Shown here: one piece after another, positions 52,825-61,624 of the stretch
Position numbering within the stretch: the first letter of the stretch is position 1
Layout: the number at the start of each line of letters is the position of its first letter
Source of the DNA: Bacilli bacterium
Lineage (GTDB): Bacteria > Bacillota_I > Bacilli_A > RF39 > UBA660
Assembly: GCA_017626405.1 (NCBI GenBank)
Contig: JAGAIS010000001.1
Span: 124,001-188,000 of the forward strand
Direction of reading: 5' to 3'
Length of the DNA stretch: 64,000 nt
Position numbers and translations under genes: made by a program
The notes under the pieces: model-generated
Seen by the model: the letters and a program-made list of their open reading frames with translations, nothing else
The model's database searches: none
Told to the model about the DNA's origin: nothing

Positions 52825-53514
52825 ATGAATAAAGCTATATATGAATTAATTATTAGTATTGAAGTTTATTCTTTTTTTAATTACACTCAAGATTATGTTT
52901 TTATGCGTGACAGTTTAGATAAGATAGATGATACTACAATGCGTTCTCTTGATGCTTCTTCTTTTTTTAAAGCTCATGAGAAATTTATATATAGTAGGAT
53001 TTGTTCGTCATTCGAACAAAAACATGGGTTTTCTCCGACTGGTATTGCTTTAGGCAAAGATGGAATTCGCATTAATAAACCTAATGGAGAGCAAATTAGA
53101 GCTTTATTTAAAAAAATAGATTTAAATAATTGTAAAATAGATTTAGATGATATCATTATGAATAGAATGATGCATGGCAATTTAAAAACTTTATATGAAT
53201 GTGATAAAAAGAGAAAAGATATGGAAGATTACGATTCCTTCTTTGCTGGACTTGACGATAGCTTACTTGAAAGAATAGAAATAGATGCTTATGATGCAAA
53301 CGATGTCGTGCTTGTTTGGAATTTTATTAAATCATCTAAGCGCAAATACCCACTAATGAGATTTTTACTAGCTAGTCCAAAAGATAATGATTTTTCTGAA
53401 AAGTGGGATTTATTTAATGAAACTATTCCCTCAAAGGAAGTTATTTATCAGGAAAGGCCAGTTCTATCAAGAGAAACTGAACATGTATATAGACATCCTT
53501 ATAACGATAATTAG
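52825..53514 (+). CDS. Hypothetical protein
   Basis: Not recognised. 229 residues, soluble and helical, charged, with no motif that I can assign. CAGGGTGA precedes ATG 52825; an earlier in-frame codon at 52816 overlaps this site. Confidence 0.7.
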   Translation: MNKAIYELIISIEVYSFFNYTQDYVFMRDSLDKIDDTTMRSLDASSFFKAHEKFIYSRICSSFEQKHGFSPTGIALGKDGIRINKPNGEQIRALFKKIDLNNCKIDLDDIIMNRMMHGNLKTLYECDKKRKDMEDYDSFFAGLDDSLLERIEIDAYDANDVVLVWNFIKSSKRKYPLMRFLLASPKDNDFSEKWDLFNETIPSKEVIYQERPVLSRETEHVYRHPYNDN

Positions 53515-53562
53515 AGTCTTTTTTTCATTCGTAAACATATTATTTGTTATAGAGTTTTATTG

Positions 53563-53591
53563 TTTACAAAAAGATGATTGTTTGCTATAAT
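53563..53591 (+). promoter_or_regulatory. Promoter of the rpsF-ssb-rpsR operon
   Basis: TTTACA (53563-53568), 17-base spacer, TATAAT (53586-53591) preceded by TGC; start near 53598. Confidence 0.8.
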
Positions 53592-53597
53592 ACTTGC

Positions 53598-53656
53598 GAG
53601 CGATGAGCTCCTTGCCTAAATTGTTAGGCCGAAATAGACCATAAGGAGGTGTAGAG
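53598..53656 (+). promoter_or_regulatory. Putative S6:S18 autoregulatory leader
   Basis: Short structured leader with hairpin GCCTAA-ATTG-TTAGGC (53614-53629) followed directly by CGAAAT; the GGCCG end presents the CCG trinucleotide known from S6:S18-binding leaders. AAGGAGG follows before the rpsF start. Confidence 0.55.
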
Positions 53657-53947
53657 ATGAACAAATATGAGATCATGTTCATAGTAAAAACTACTATTGA
53701 AGAGTCAGCAGTAAAAACAATTGCTGAGAGTCTTGAAACAGTTATTACTTCTATGGGAGGTAATATTCTTGAAAGTAAAGATTTAGGAAACAAAAAACTT
53801 GCTTATCCAATCAATAAGGAATTAACAGGTTATTATTTTGTTATCGATTTTGAAGCAAATAATGAAATTGTTTCTGAATTAGATCGTAAAGCAAAGATCA
53901 ATGAAAATGTAATTCGTTATATGATCATTAGAACAGATGAGGAATAA
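53657..53947 (+). CDS. rpsF: 30S ribosomal protein S6
   Basis: Small-subunit protein S6, 96 residues, begins MNKYEIMFIVKTTIEE and contains DLGNKKLAYPINKELTGYYF, the S6 signature. Forms a heterodimer with S18, encoded two genes later. First gene of the conserved rpsF-ssb-rpsR operon, behind AAGGAGGTG and a structured leader. Confidence 0.97.
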   Translation: MNKYEIMFIVKTTIEESAVKTIAESLETVITSMGGNILESKDLGNKKLAYPINKELTGYYFVIDFEANNEIVSELDRKAKINENVIRYMIIRTDEE

Positions 53948-53949
53948 TT

Positions 53950-54402
53950 ATGAATAATGTTTGTTTAGTTGGAAGATTAACAAGAGATCCAGAATTGAGA
54001 ACAACACAATCAGGAATCTCAACTTGTAGATTTAGTATAGCAGTAGATGGAAGACCTGGTGCTAATGGTGAACCTCATACAGATTTTATTAATATTGTCG
54101 TATGGAGAAATCAAGCTGAAAACGTAGCTAAGTATTGCAAGAAGGGTACACAAGTTGGAATTGTTGGTAGAATAACTACAGGAAGTTATCAAACTCAAGA
54201 TGGACAAACGAGATATACTACTGATGTCGTTGCAGATAATGTAAGATTTTTAAGTAGTAAAAATAGTGGTGGCTCTGATATTGATTCAGAACCAGATTAT
54301 AGTATGGGAGATCAAACTTCACAACCTACTGATTTAGATAGCGATCCTTTTAAAGATTTTGGCTCAGAAGTAGTATTAAGTGATGATGATTTACCATTTT
54401 AG
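53950..54402 (+). CDS. ssb: Single-stranded DNA-binding protein
   Basis: 150 residues: OB fold (about 1-105, [21 protein letters not shown] start, then [14 protein letters not shown]) and the acidic protein-binding tip DDDLPF. Starts three bases after rpsF. Confidence 0.97.
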   Translation: MNNVCLVGRLTRDPELRTTQSGISTCRFSIAVDGRPGANGEPHTDFINIVVWRNQAENVAKYCKKGTQVGIVGRITTGSYQTQDGQTRYTTDVVADNVRFLSSKNSGGSDIDSEPDYSMGDQTSQPTDLDSDPFKDFGSEVVLSDDDLPF

Positions 54403-54416
54403 AAAGGAATAATAAA

Positions 54417-54632
54417 ATGGCTGAATTTTTTAGAAAAAAGAAAAAAGTATGTCAAATGTGCGCTGGTAAAAGTGTAGATTATAAAGATGTAGCTATTGTT
54501 TCTAAATATATAAATGAAAAAGGTAAGATTATGCCTAGACGTATGACTGGAGCATGTGCTAAACATCAAAGACATATAGCTCAACAAATTAAGAGAGCAA
54601 GATTTATGGCTTTATTACCATTTGTTAAATAA
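54417..54632 (+). CDS. rpsR: 30S ribosomal protein S18
   Basis: 71 residues, ends FMALLPFVK. The N-terminal CQMC and C-terminal CAKH suggest a zinc-binding (C+) form. AAAGGAAT precedes ATG 54417. S18 is the partner of S6 in the platform of the 30S subunit and in leader regulation. Confidence 0.97.
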   Translation: MAEFFRKKKKVCQMCAGKSVDYKDVAIVSKYINEKGKIMPRRMTGACAKHQRHIAQQIKRARFMALLPFVK

Positions 54633-54634
54633 TT

Positions 54635-54658
54635 AGATAGAGTATTCTATCTTTTTTT
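54635..54658 (+). terminator. Terminator of rpsF-ssb-rpsR
   Basis: AGATAGA (54635-54641) with TCTATCT (54646-54652), then T run. Confidence 0.85.
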
Positions 54659-54775
54659 ATTTTGATAACTATTTATCTATGAAATGGATGTGAATTACAT
54701 TAATATATTATATTGATGATTTAATTTCTAGAAGATAAAACAATATCTAATTTTGATGCACTGTATAATAAATTT

Positions 54776-54784
54776 TGATATAAT
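54776..54784 (+). promoter_or_regulatory. Extended -10 promoter of rplI
   Basis: TGATATAAT, 27 bases before the rplI ATG. Confidence 0.65.
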
Positions 54785-54811
54785 AGTGTGTAAGGAAGCG
54801 AGGATGCGTAT

Positions 54812-55249
54812 ATGAAAGTAATATTACTTACAGATGTAAAAAAACAGGGTAAGAAAGATGACATAATTAATGTATCTGATGGATATGCTGAAAATTTTTT
54901 GTTTAAGAATAAATTGGCTGTTCCATATAATACTCAAAACAAGAATAAACTTGAAAGAGATTTAAAGAGTCGTGAAGAAGAGGAGCAGGAAAACATTAAA
55001 GCAGCAAATGAATTAAAGAACAAACTTGCAAATGTAACTGTTAAATTTAAAGCAAAATGTGGAAAAGATGGAAAAATGTTTGGAAGTATATCTAATAAAC
55101 AAATAGAAGAAGAATTAAAGAAGTTAGGATATAATATCGATAAGAAACAAATTGAGTGCGATCACAATATAGATTCTTTAGGAATTCATATTGTCGATAT
55201 TAACTTACATAAAAAAGTAAAAGCAAAGATTAATGTAAGTGTTGAATAG
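54812..55249 (+). CDS. rplI: 50S ribosomal protein L9
   Basis: 145 residues: N-terminal rRNA-binding domain (MKVILLTDVKKQGKKDD, then GYAENFLF), long central helix and C-terminal domain from about 75 (KCGKDGKMFGSIS). AAGGAAGCGAGG region precedes the ATG. Directly upstream of dnaB as in Bacillus. Confidence 0.96.
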   Translation: MKVILLTDVKKQGKKDDIINVSDGYAENFLFKNKLAVPYNTQNKNKLERDLKSREEEEQENIKAANELKNKLANVTVKFKAKCGKDGKMFGSISNKQIEEELKKLGYNIDKKQIECDHNIDSLGIHIVDINLHKKVKAKINVSVE

Positions 55250-55261
55250 GAAGTGAAAAAT

Positions 55262-56620
55262 ATGGCTGAAGTAATTAATACTGAACCTAAGAATTTAGAA
55301 GCTGAGATGTCTGTATTAGGTTGTGCATTTTTATCTAGTGTAGCTTTGGAAAAAGTTTCAGAAGAATTAACTGCAGACATGTTTTTTGATGAAAAGAATC
55401 GTATAATTTTTAATGCAATGGTTGAAATTCATAAAAGGAAAGATGCCATAGATGCTACTATTTTAAAAAATGAAATCGAGAAAATTAACCCAATTAACAA
55501 GATTGGTGGAGTTGAATATTTAAGCGAAGTAATAGATTCCGTGGTTTCAGCTTCCAATGTTGATTCATATATTAATATAATAAGACAAAAGTTTTTAAGA
55601 AGAAAACTAATTAATGTATGTATGAATATTGAAAAGAATGCTAGAGACGAAGCAGTGGATACGGGTTATGTTGTTGAAAGTGCCGAAAAGGAGATATTCA
55701 CAGTCACAAAGACAAGAAGGGCTGGAGAATTCAAAACTAGTGCGGAAGTAATAAAAAATGCTAAACAACAACTTGAAGATTTAAGTAAGCGTAAAAATGA
55801 AATAACTGGTATTGCTACAGGTTTTGCCGATTTTGATAAATTAACTAGTGGACTTCATCCTAATGAATTAATAATCGTGGCTGCTCGTCCTGCAATGGGT
55901 AAAACAGCATTTGCACTTAATATGGCAGTTCATGCAGCACTTACTAGTGGAAAAGCAGTAGCTATATTTAATTTGGAGATGAGCGCTGAACAGTTGATGT
56001 TTCGTATGATATCTGCTGCTGGTGCTGTAGATGGAAATAAATTGAAAACAGGTAATCTACTAAATGATGATTGGAAAAAGGTCAATGAAGCAATGAGTGA
56101 GTTATCGGATGCTCCTCTATATATTGAAGATACTCCGGGAATTACAATTTCTGAAATTCGTGCTAAGTGTCGTCGACTTGATAGTCAAACTGGTGGTCTT
56201 GGATTAATCGTAATAGATTACTTACAGTTAATTTCTGGTGGTCCAGGTTATGGAAATAATCGTCAACAAGAGGTATCTGATATATCTCGTAGTTTAAAGA
56301 CAATGGCAATGGAACTTGGAGTTCCGGTAGTAGCACTTGCTCAACTTTCGCGTAATGTTGAAGGAAGAGAAAATAAAAGACCAATAATGTCAGACTTAAG
56401 AGAGTCTGGTTCTATTGAACAAGATGCCGATATCGTTGCATTCCTTTATCGTGATGACTACTATAATAAACAACCAGGACAAATTGAAGAAAATAATATT
56501 TCAGTATCTGAACTTATTGTCGGTAAACATCGTAGTGGTGCTAATGGTACTATCGAATTGTTATTTGAGAAAAATATAAGTAATTTTAGAAACTATATAA
56601 AAAATGTTCAAGAAAATTAG
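55262..56620 (+). CDS. dnaB: Replicative DNA helicase DnaB
   Basis: 452 residues: N-terminal DnaB domain (NLEAEMSVLGCAFL) and RecA-like C-terminal domain with Walker A AARPAMGKTAFAL near 209, Walker B LIVIDYLQLISG near 315 and the DLRESGSIEQDAD arginine-finger region near 375. No intein. GAAGTGAA precedes ATG 55262. It unwinds DNA at the replication fork. Confidence 0.97.
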   Translation: MAEVINTEPKNLEAEMSVLGCAFLSSVALEKVSEELTADMFFDEKNRIIFNAMVEIHKRKDAIDATILKNEIEKINPINKIGGVEYLSEVIDSVVSASNVDSYINIIRQKFLRRKLINVCMNIEKNARDEAVDTGYVVESAEKEIFTVTKTRRAGEFKTSAEVIKNAKQQLEDLSKRKNEITGIATGFADFDKLTSGLHPNELIIVAARPAMGKTAFALNMAVHAALTSGKAVAIFNLEMSAEQLMFRMISAAGAVDGNKLKTGNLLNDDWKKVNEAMSELSDAPLYIEDTPGITISEIRAKCRRLDSQTGGLGLIVIDYLQLISGGPGYGNNRQQEVSDISRSLKTMAMELGVPVVALAQLSRNVEGRENKRPIMSDLRESGSIEQDADIVAFLYRDDYYNKQPGQIEENNISVSELIVGKHRSGANGTIELLFEKNISNFRNYIKNVQEN

Positions 56621-56629
56621 GTGAGTAAG

Positions 56630-58141
56630 ATGAAAGATAAAATAATTGGGGGTTTAATAACTATTGTTTTTAGTTCTCTTTTGGTGTTTTGCAGTATGGA
56701 GAGTAAAAGTGCATCACTTCCCGATGAGGCTTATCAAGTTTACTTAAATGGTGTTAAAATTGGTATGATTGAATCAAAAGATGAATTATACGATATGATA
56801 GATGAGGAACAAGCTGAAATTAAAGAAAAATATAAAGTTGATAAGGTTTATCCTCCTCACGGATTAGAAATTAAAAAAGTATATACTTATAATGAAAAAA
56901 TTGTCGATACTAATATTATTTATAACCAAATAAAGGATAAAGATCCATTTACTATCGAAGCATATAATGTATTAATAAAATACAACAGTGATAAGTTAGC
57001 CGATGAGGATGTAGAGCAAGAGGAAATCGAAAGAAAAGATATTAATATTTATTTAATGAATAAAGAGTTAATATATGATGGACTTTATAATACAGCAGCC
57101 GCATTCATTGGCACTGATAACTTAAAAGACTTTGAAAACAATACTCAAACGAAAATAGATGATACTGGTGAAATTATTACTTCTGTTTACTTTGATGAGA
57201 CAATTTCGGTTAAAAAAGATTTAGTTTCTGTTGAAGAATACATCTTTGATGATATTGATGAGTTATCGAGATATTTATTATTTGGTACTTTAGAAGAACA
57301 AAATAGTTATACTATTCAAGAAGGAGAAGATTTAGCTACTATTGCCAATAATCATCAATTGAATGTCGAAGAGTTACTTATAGCTAATCCTAAGTATCCA
57401 TCAGCAAATGTTTTATTAGCTGCTGGTGATACATTAAACGTAGGTCTTATCGACCCATTAGTTACTGTTAAATATAATAAGACAGTTGTTGAAGATATTA
57501 GTATTGCTTTTTCTGAAGAGACAGTAAAAGACAATACTAAGAGCACATCTTATCGTGTCGTTCAAACGGAAGGTAAGGATGGTTTGTCTAGAGTTACTCA
57601 AAACATTTCCTATGTCAATGGAGTTATTAGATCATTGGATATTGTTAAACAAGAAGAACTTGTACCTGTTCAAAACAAAGTCATAGTAGTTGGTACTAGA
57701 GGAGCTACTGGTGGTATTAATTATGATCCGACAACATCTTCTAAATGGGCTTGGCCAACGACTATTCCATTTAGAATTGTTTCAAAATTCCAATGGCGTT
57801 GGGGTAGAATGCATCAAGGTATAGATATTTGTACTAATGGAACTGGCTCACCAATATTTGCTGTTGGCGATGGAGTTGTTTATAAGATAAATCGTGTTTC
57901 TAGTAAAGCTGAAGGTATATCGATTAGAATTGATCATGGAGAAGGACATTCGACTATCTACATGCATTTATCTAAGGTGTTAGTTAAAGAAGGACAGACT
58001 GTTAAAAAAGGCGATAAAATTGCATTAATGGGATGTACCGGTAGATGTTATGGCTCACACTTACATTTAGGTGTGTATTTAGGAAGACCTTATGAAGGCG
58101 GGGTTCCTGTTGACCCTTGTAAGACTTTGTTCTCATGTTAG
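56630..58141 (+). CDS. M23 peptidoglycan endopeptidase with LysM and G5 domains
   Basis: 503 residues, exported by an N-terminal signal helix (about 5-25). In order: unknown domain with coiled elements (30-220), LysM (YTIQEGEDLATIANNHQL, about 228-272), G5 domain (about 285-365), and C-terminal M23 LytM domain with zinc ligands in MHQGID near 395 and GSHLHLGVY near 470. Cuts peptidoglycan cross-links outside the cell. Lies between dnaB and walJ. GGTGAG precedes ATG 56630. Confidence 0.92.
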   Translation: MKDKIIGGLITIVFSSLLVFCSMESKSASLPDEAYQVYLNGVKIGMIESKDELYDMIDEEQAEIKEKYKVDKVYPPHGLEIKKVYTYNEKIVDTNIIYNQIKDKDPFTIEAYNVLIKYNSDKLADEDVEQEEIERKDINIYLMNKELIYDGLYNTAAAFIGTDNLKDFENNTQTKIDDTGEIITSVYFDETISVKKDLVSVEEYIFDDIDELSRYLLFGTLEEQNSYTIQEGEDLATIANNHQLNVEELLIANPKYPSANVLLAAGDTLNVGLIDPLVTVKYNKTVVEDISIAFSEETVKDNTKSTSYRVVQTEGKDGLSRVTQNISYVNGVIRSLDIVKQEELVPVQNKVIVVGTRGATGGINYDPTTSSKWAWPTTIPFRIVSKFQWRWGRMHQGIDICTNGTGSPIFAVGDGVVYKINRVSSKAEGISIRIDHGEGHSTIYMHLSKVLVKEGQTVKKGDKIALMGCTGRCYGSHLHLGVYLGRPYEGGVPVDPCKTLFSC

Positions 58142-58899
58142 TATCTGTTCTTGCTAGTGGTTCTGAAGGGAACTGTACATTTATTCAAACTAAAAATAAA
58201 AAGATTCTAATTGATCTTGGAATGAACAACAAATACATAACATCTAAATTAGCGGAGATAGATGTATTACCTTCAGAAATCGACTATGTATTTATAACAC
58301 ACACGCATGCTGATCATACAGGTGCTATGAAAACATTTTTTAAGAATAATACTCCTTTTGTCTTCTTAGATGAAAAAATGTTACCTGAACTCGAATTCTT
58401 AAATGATTATCCAAATTTATGTTTTGATAATTCGACATTGAATTTTGACGGTCTAACTGTCGAGATATTAAAAACTAGTCACGATGCTCCAGGCTCGAGA
58501 GCATATATATTTAGAGAAGATGATTCTTCGGTAGTATATATTACTGATACGGGATATATTAATCAAAAGTATTTTGATAAGTTAACTAATTTATCACTTT
58601 ATATATTTGAATCTAATCATGATGTGGAGATGCTTATGCATGGTAAATATCCTTCTTGGTTGAAGGCTCGAATTAGAAATGATGAAGGTCATTTATCCAA
58701 TAATCAATGTGCTTTCTATTTGAGTAAGTTTATTGGACCTAATACAAAAGAAGTAGTACTTGCCCATATATCAAAGGAAAATAATACTCCTGAAATAGCA
58801 CTAGATACTTTAAAGAGTTCTTTAAGTGAGAATAATATCAAATTTAATAATATCATAGTTGCTAAGCAAAGGGAGAGAACGGATTGTGTTGAAATATGA
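58135..58899 (+). CDS. walJ: WalJ/YycJ metallo-beta-lactamase-fold protein
   Basis: 254 residues. LASGSEGNCTFIQ at the N-terminus and the metal site THTHADHTG near 56 define YycJ/WalJ, linked to coordination of cell-wall division and DNA replication in Bacilli. It overlaps the M23 gene by seven bases and rlmH by four, so it is translationally coupled to both. Confidence 0.93.
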   Translation: MLVSVLASGSEGNCTFIQTKNKKILIDLGMNNKYITSKLAEIDVLPSEIDYVFITHTHADHTGAMKTFFKNNTPFVFLDEKMLPELEFLNDYPNLCFDNSTLNFDGLTVEILKTSHDAPGSRAYIFREDDSSVVYITDTGYINQKYFDKLTNLSLYIFESNHDVEMLMHGKYPSWLKARIRNDEGHLSNNQCAFYLSKFIGPNTKEVVLAHISKENNTPEIALDTLKSSLSENNIKFNNIIVAKQRERTDCVEI

Positions 58900-59330
58900 T
58901 AAATATTATATGTGTTGGTAAGATTAAAGAGAATTATCTCAATGAATTAATAGAAGATTATCGAAAAAGAGTAAATAAATATCATAAAGTAATAATAACT
59001 GAACTTAAAGATAGTGATATTAAAACAGAAGGAGATTTAATACTAAAGAGTATTAAACCTAATGACTTTGTAGTTACTATGGAAATAGAGGGAAACTTAA
59101 TTGATTCTGTTACACTTTCTTCTAATATTGATAATTGGTTAATGAAAAATTCCAATATCGATTTTATTATTGGAGGATCTAATGGAATTGATGAAAGGGT
59201 AAAGAGTATTTCCAATTATAAATTATCTTTTGGAAGTATTACATATCCTCATGGATTATTTAGAGGAATACTTATTGAACAGATATATCGATCATTCAAA
59301 ATACTAAATAATGAAACATATCATAAATGA
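58896..59330 (+). CDS. rlmH: 23S rRNA pseudouridine-1915 N3-methyltransferase RlmH
   Basis: 144 residues, SPOUT methyltransferase of helix 69. The SAM loop IIGGSNGID near 88-96 and the C-terminal HGLFRGILIEQIYR plus the final YHK are present. Coupled to walJ by an ATGA overlap. Confidence 0.96.
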   Translation: MINIICVGKIKENYLNELIEDYRKRVNKYHKVIITELKDSDIKTEGDLILKSIKPNDFVVTMEIEGNLIDSVTLSSNIDNWLMKNSNIDFIIGGSNGIDERVKSISNYKLSFGSITYPHGLFRGILIEQIYRSFKILNNETYHK

Positions 59331-59349
59331 TATGTTTTTATGTTATAAT
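59314..59349 (+). promoter_or_regulatory. Terminator merged with promoter
   Basis: AAACATATCA (59314-59323) with TGATATGTTT (59328-59337), overlapping the rlmH stop, short T run, then TGTTATAAT with -10 at 59344-59349. Confidence 0.72.
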
Positions 59350-59409
59350 TAATTTCGAAGGGGAGTTTATCATAAATCTAGAGCATATGATGGGTTATAA
59401 GGAGATAAT

Positions 59410-60075
59410 ATGATTGGAAATGATTGGGATAGAGAATTGAGTGTTATTTGGAATAGCGAAGGTTTCCATAAATTTATGGAACTTATTGATCATGAGTATG
59501 AAATAAATACTATTTATCCAGCTAAGGAGAATATCTTTGCTGCATTGAAATTGACACCATATAAAGATGTTAAGGTAGTTATTATGGGACAAGATCCATA
59601 TCATGGAGAAGGAGAGGCTCATGGTTTATCATTCTCAGTCATGGATGGAATAAAACTACCTCCAAGTTTAAAGAATATCTACAAGGAATTATATGATGAT
59701 TTAGGTATAATCCCAGCAAATACGGGAAATTTAACGAAATGGGCAAAAGAAGGTGTGTTGCTTTTAAATAGTACACTTACTGTTGTAAAGGATGCTCCGA
59801 ATAGTCATTCCAAATTGGGATGGAATCTATTTACTGATTATATAATAAAAAAATTAAATGAGAGAGAAGAACCTATTGTCTTTATTCTTTGGGGGAACTT
59901 TGCAAGAAGTAAAAAAGAGTTTATTACTAATAAAAGACATTTAGTGATTGAAAGTGCTCATCCATCTCCATTTAGTGCAAGAAATGGTTTTTTTGGTAGT
60001 AGACCATTTTCTAAAACTAATGAATTTTTAGAAAAAAATAATATTGAGCCAATAGATTGGGATATAAAAAAATAG
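59410..60075 (+). CDS. ung: Uracil-DNA glycosylase
   Basis: 221 residues, family 1 UDG that removes uracil from DNA. The water-activating loop GQDPYHGEGEAHGLSFSV (near 62) and the Leu loop SAHPSPFSARNGFFGSRPF (near 185) are intact. AAGGAGATA precedes the ATG. Confidence 0.97.
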   Translation: MIGNDWDRELSVIWNSEGFHKFMELIDHEYEINTIYPAKENIFAALKLTPYKDVKVVIMGQDPYHGEGEAHGLSFSVMDGIKLPPSLKNIYKELYDDLGIIPANTGNLTKWAKEGVLLLNSTLTVVKDAPNSHSKLGWNLFTDYIIKKLNEREEPIVFILWGNFARSKKEFITNKRHLVIESAHPSPFSARNGFFGSRPFSKTNEFLEKNNIEPIDWDIKK

Positions 60076-60099
60076 TTTCTTTTCGAAACTATATTTTTA
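60072..60099. terminator. Bidirectional terminator between ung and lemA
   Basis: ATAGTTTC (60072-60079) with GAAACTAT (60085-60092); T-rich on the plus strand and seven T on the minus strand. Overlaps both stop codons. Confidence 0.85.
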
Positions 60100-60637
60100 T
60101 GCCATCATCTAGTTCATTAAATATTTCTTTTGCATCATAAAATGGTTGGATATTTATCTTATGAATTAAAGCTACAATGTTTGAAGGGAACTTTCTTATC
60201 ATAAGTATAAGTACTGAATTATTCTTATTATAGAAGTCTTTTGCTGCATTGATCTTTGTATCTGATTCTTCTAATTTTCTTATTATTTCCGTAAATTCTT
60301 TTTTTTCATCTAGTTTTGGATAATCATTTAAGATAGTATGTATGGTTGCTATTGATTCAGTTATTTTTTTATCAAAATCATAACTAGATACATTGCTTCT
60401 CTTTGATTTTTCAAGCTCACTGAATATACTTAAATCCATTTTAGTATTCTTTTCTATTGTTGGTTTGGCTTTCATTATTAAGTCAAATCGATTTTGCAAT
60501 TCTTCTAATATTACTTTTTCTGCTTCTTCAATTCTTATTTTGGCAAATTGTAATTTGTTATATAATATAATATATATAGCAGAAATTGCAGAAAGAATAA
60601 TTATGATAGTTAATAAGACGATTACTATTGTTTTCAT
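60089..60637 (-). CDS. lemA: LemA-family membrane protein
   Basis: 182 residues. One N-terminal membrane helix (3-26), then a long helical domain with LQNRFDLIMKAKPTIE near 46, the family's conserved L--R-DL segment. LemA proteins are membrane-anchored, of unclear role, and often occur with TPM-domain proteins (one is at 44373 here, not adjacent). AGGTGA precedes the ATG on the minus strand. Confidence 0.85.
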   Translation of the reverse strand: MKTIVIVLLTIIIILSAISAIYIILYNKLQFAKIRIEEAEKVILEELQNRFDLIMKAKPTIEKNTKMDLSIFSELEKSKRSNVSSYDFDKKITESIATIHTILNDYPKLDEKKEFTEIIRKLEESDTKINAAKDFYNKNNSVLILMIRKFPSNIVALIHKINIQPFYDAKEIFNELDDGIKI

Positions 60638-60688
60638 ATCTTCACCTAGTTTAATTATAACATAAAATATTTATAAGGAGGAAAAATT

Positions 60689-61234
60689 ATGAATGTTAAG
60701 CGTGTTGTTGTCGGTCCATTACAGACAAATTGTTATATTTTAGAGTTAGATAATTCTGTATTAATTATTGATCCGGGAGAAGAATTTTCTTTAATTAGAG
60801 ATTCTATTGGCAATGATAAAACTATTGAGGGAGTTATTATCACTCATTCGCATTTTGATCATATTGGTGCTCTTAAGGATACATTAAATTATTATCATAC
60901 TAAAAAATATGATAAGAGTAATCTTATGGAAGGTATTAATAATATTGGTCCATTTGAGTTTGAAGTTATATATACTGAAGGTCACTATTTCGATTCCATT
61001 TCTCTTTATTTTAAGGAAATGAATTTGATGTTTGTTGGCGATTTTATCTTTAAAAATTCTATTGGTCGCGTCGATTTAGAAGGGGCATCAACTACTGATA
61101 TGATTAAGAGTCTTAAAAAAGTATTAACTATGGATAATGTAAGATTAATGCCTGGTCATGGTCCAACTACAACTCTAGATGATGAAAGAGTAAATTTAAA
61201 TTATTTTATTAAAGATTTGGAGAATAATTTATAG
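60689..61234 (+). CDS. Small metallo-beta-lactamase-fold hydrolase (glyoxalase II-like)
   Basis: 181 residues. It begins VVVGPLQTNCYILE, with THSHFDHIGA near 51, the Asp in FVGDFIFKNS near 113 and MPGHGPTT near 152, the pattern of YcbL/glyoxalase II-like hydrolases. Somewhat short for the family. AAGGAGG precedes the ATG. Its 3' end overlaps the convergent gerQ-like gene by 26 bases. Confidence 0.87.
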   Translation: MNVKRVVVGPLQTNCYILELDNSVLIIDPGEEFSLIRDSIGNDKTIEGVIITHSHFDHIGALKDTLNYYHTKKYDKSNLMEGINNIGPFEFEVIYTEGHYFDSISLYFKEMNLMFVGDFIFKNSIGRVDLEGASTTDMIKSLKKVLTMDNVRLMPGHGPTTTLDDERVNLNYFIKDLENNL

Positions 61235-61541
61235 GTTCTTCAAATTCTACCCAATTGACATATATTAGGGGTATTAGGTACCAATCACCCAAAGAAGGAC
61301 TAGACATGATTACATGGTCTTTTCCTGCTTGTTCAATTATTCCATCATATATTCGATCTCTCCATTCGTTAGAATCAGGATAAGATGCGAATAATTTTGC
61401 TTTTTTATTTTTATTCAATCTTAAAATGTTTTCAATATAACTCTGCTCTTGTGATTGAATAGCGGGAAAGTTATCGCTTTCTTGATTATAATTATTCATA
61501 TTGTTTGGAAACGTTGGATTCGGATAGTATGCTCCGTTCAT
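61209..61541 (-). CDS. gerQ: GerQ-like spore coat protein
   Basis: 110 residues. An Asn/Pro-rich N-terminus (1-28) is followed by the GerQ core: EQSYIENILRLNKNKKAKLF near 32-51, then DSNEWRDRIYDGIIEQAGKD near 56-75 and a closing LIPLIYVNWVEFEE. GerQ is cross-linked into the Bacillus spore coat by transglutaminase and is needed for CwlJ function at germination. Its presence suggests spore formation, or a remnant of it. AGGTGA precedes the ATG on the minus strand. Confidence 0.85.
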   Translation of the reverse strand: MNGAYYPNPTFPNNMNNYNQESDNFPAIQSQEQSYIENILRLNKNKKAKLFASYPDSNEWRDRIYDGIIEQAGKDHVIMSSPSLGDWYLIPLIYVNWVEFEEPINYSPNL

Positions 61542-61624
61542 TTTATCACCTCATTAATCTATATGTATAAATTCTTGATTTATTAATAATTTGTGGTATT
61601 ATATTCGAAAAAAAGAGGAATAAT

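Noticed and set aside
53387-53590. 67-codon plus frame overlapping the end of the 52825 gene
   Set aside because: Overlaps a well-supported gene in another frame and continues through the rpsF promoter.
60393-60665. 90-codon plus-strand frame opposite lemA
   Set aside because: Lies antisense to a gene with clear ribosome site, membrane helix and family motif.
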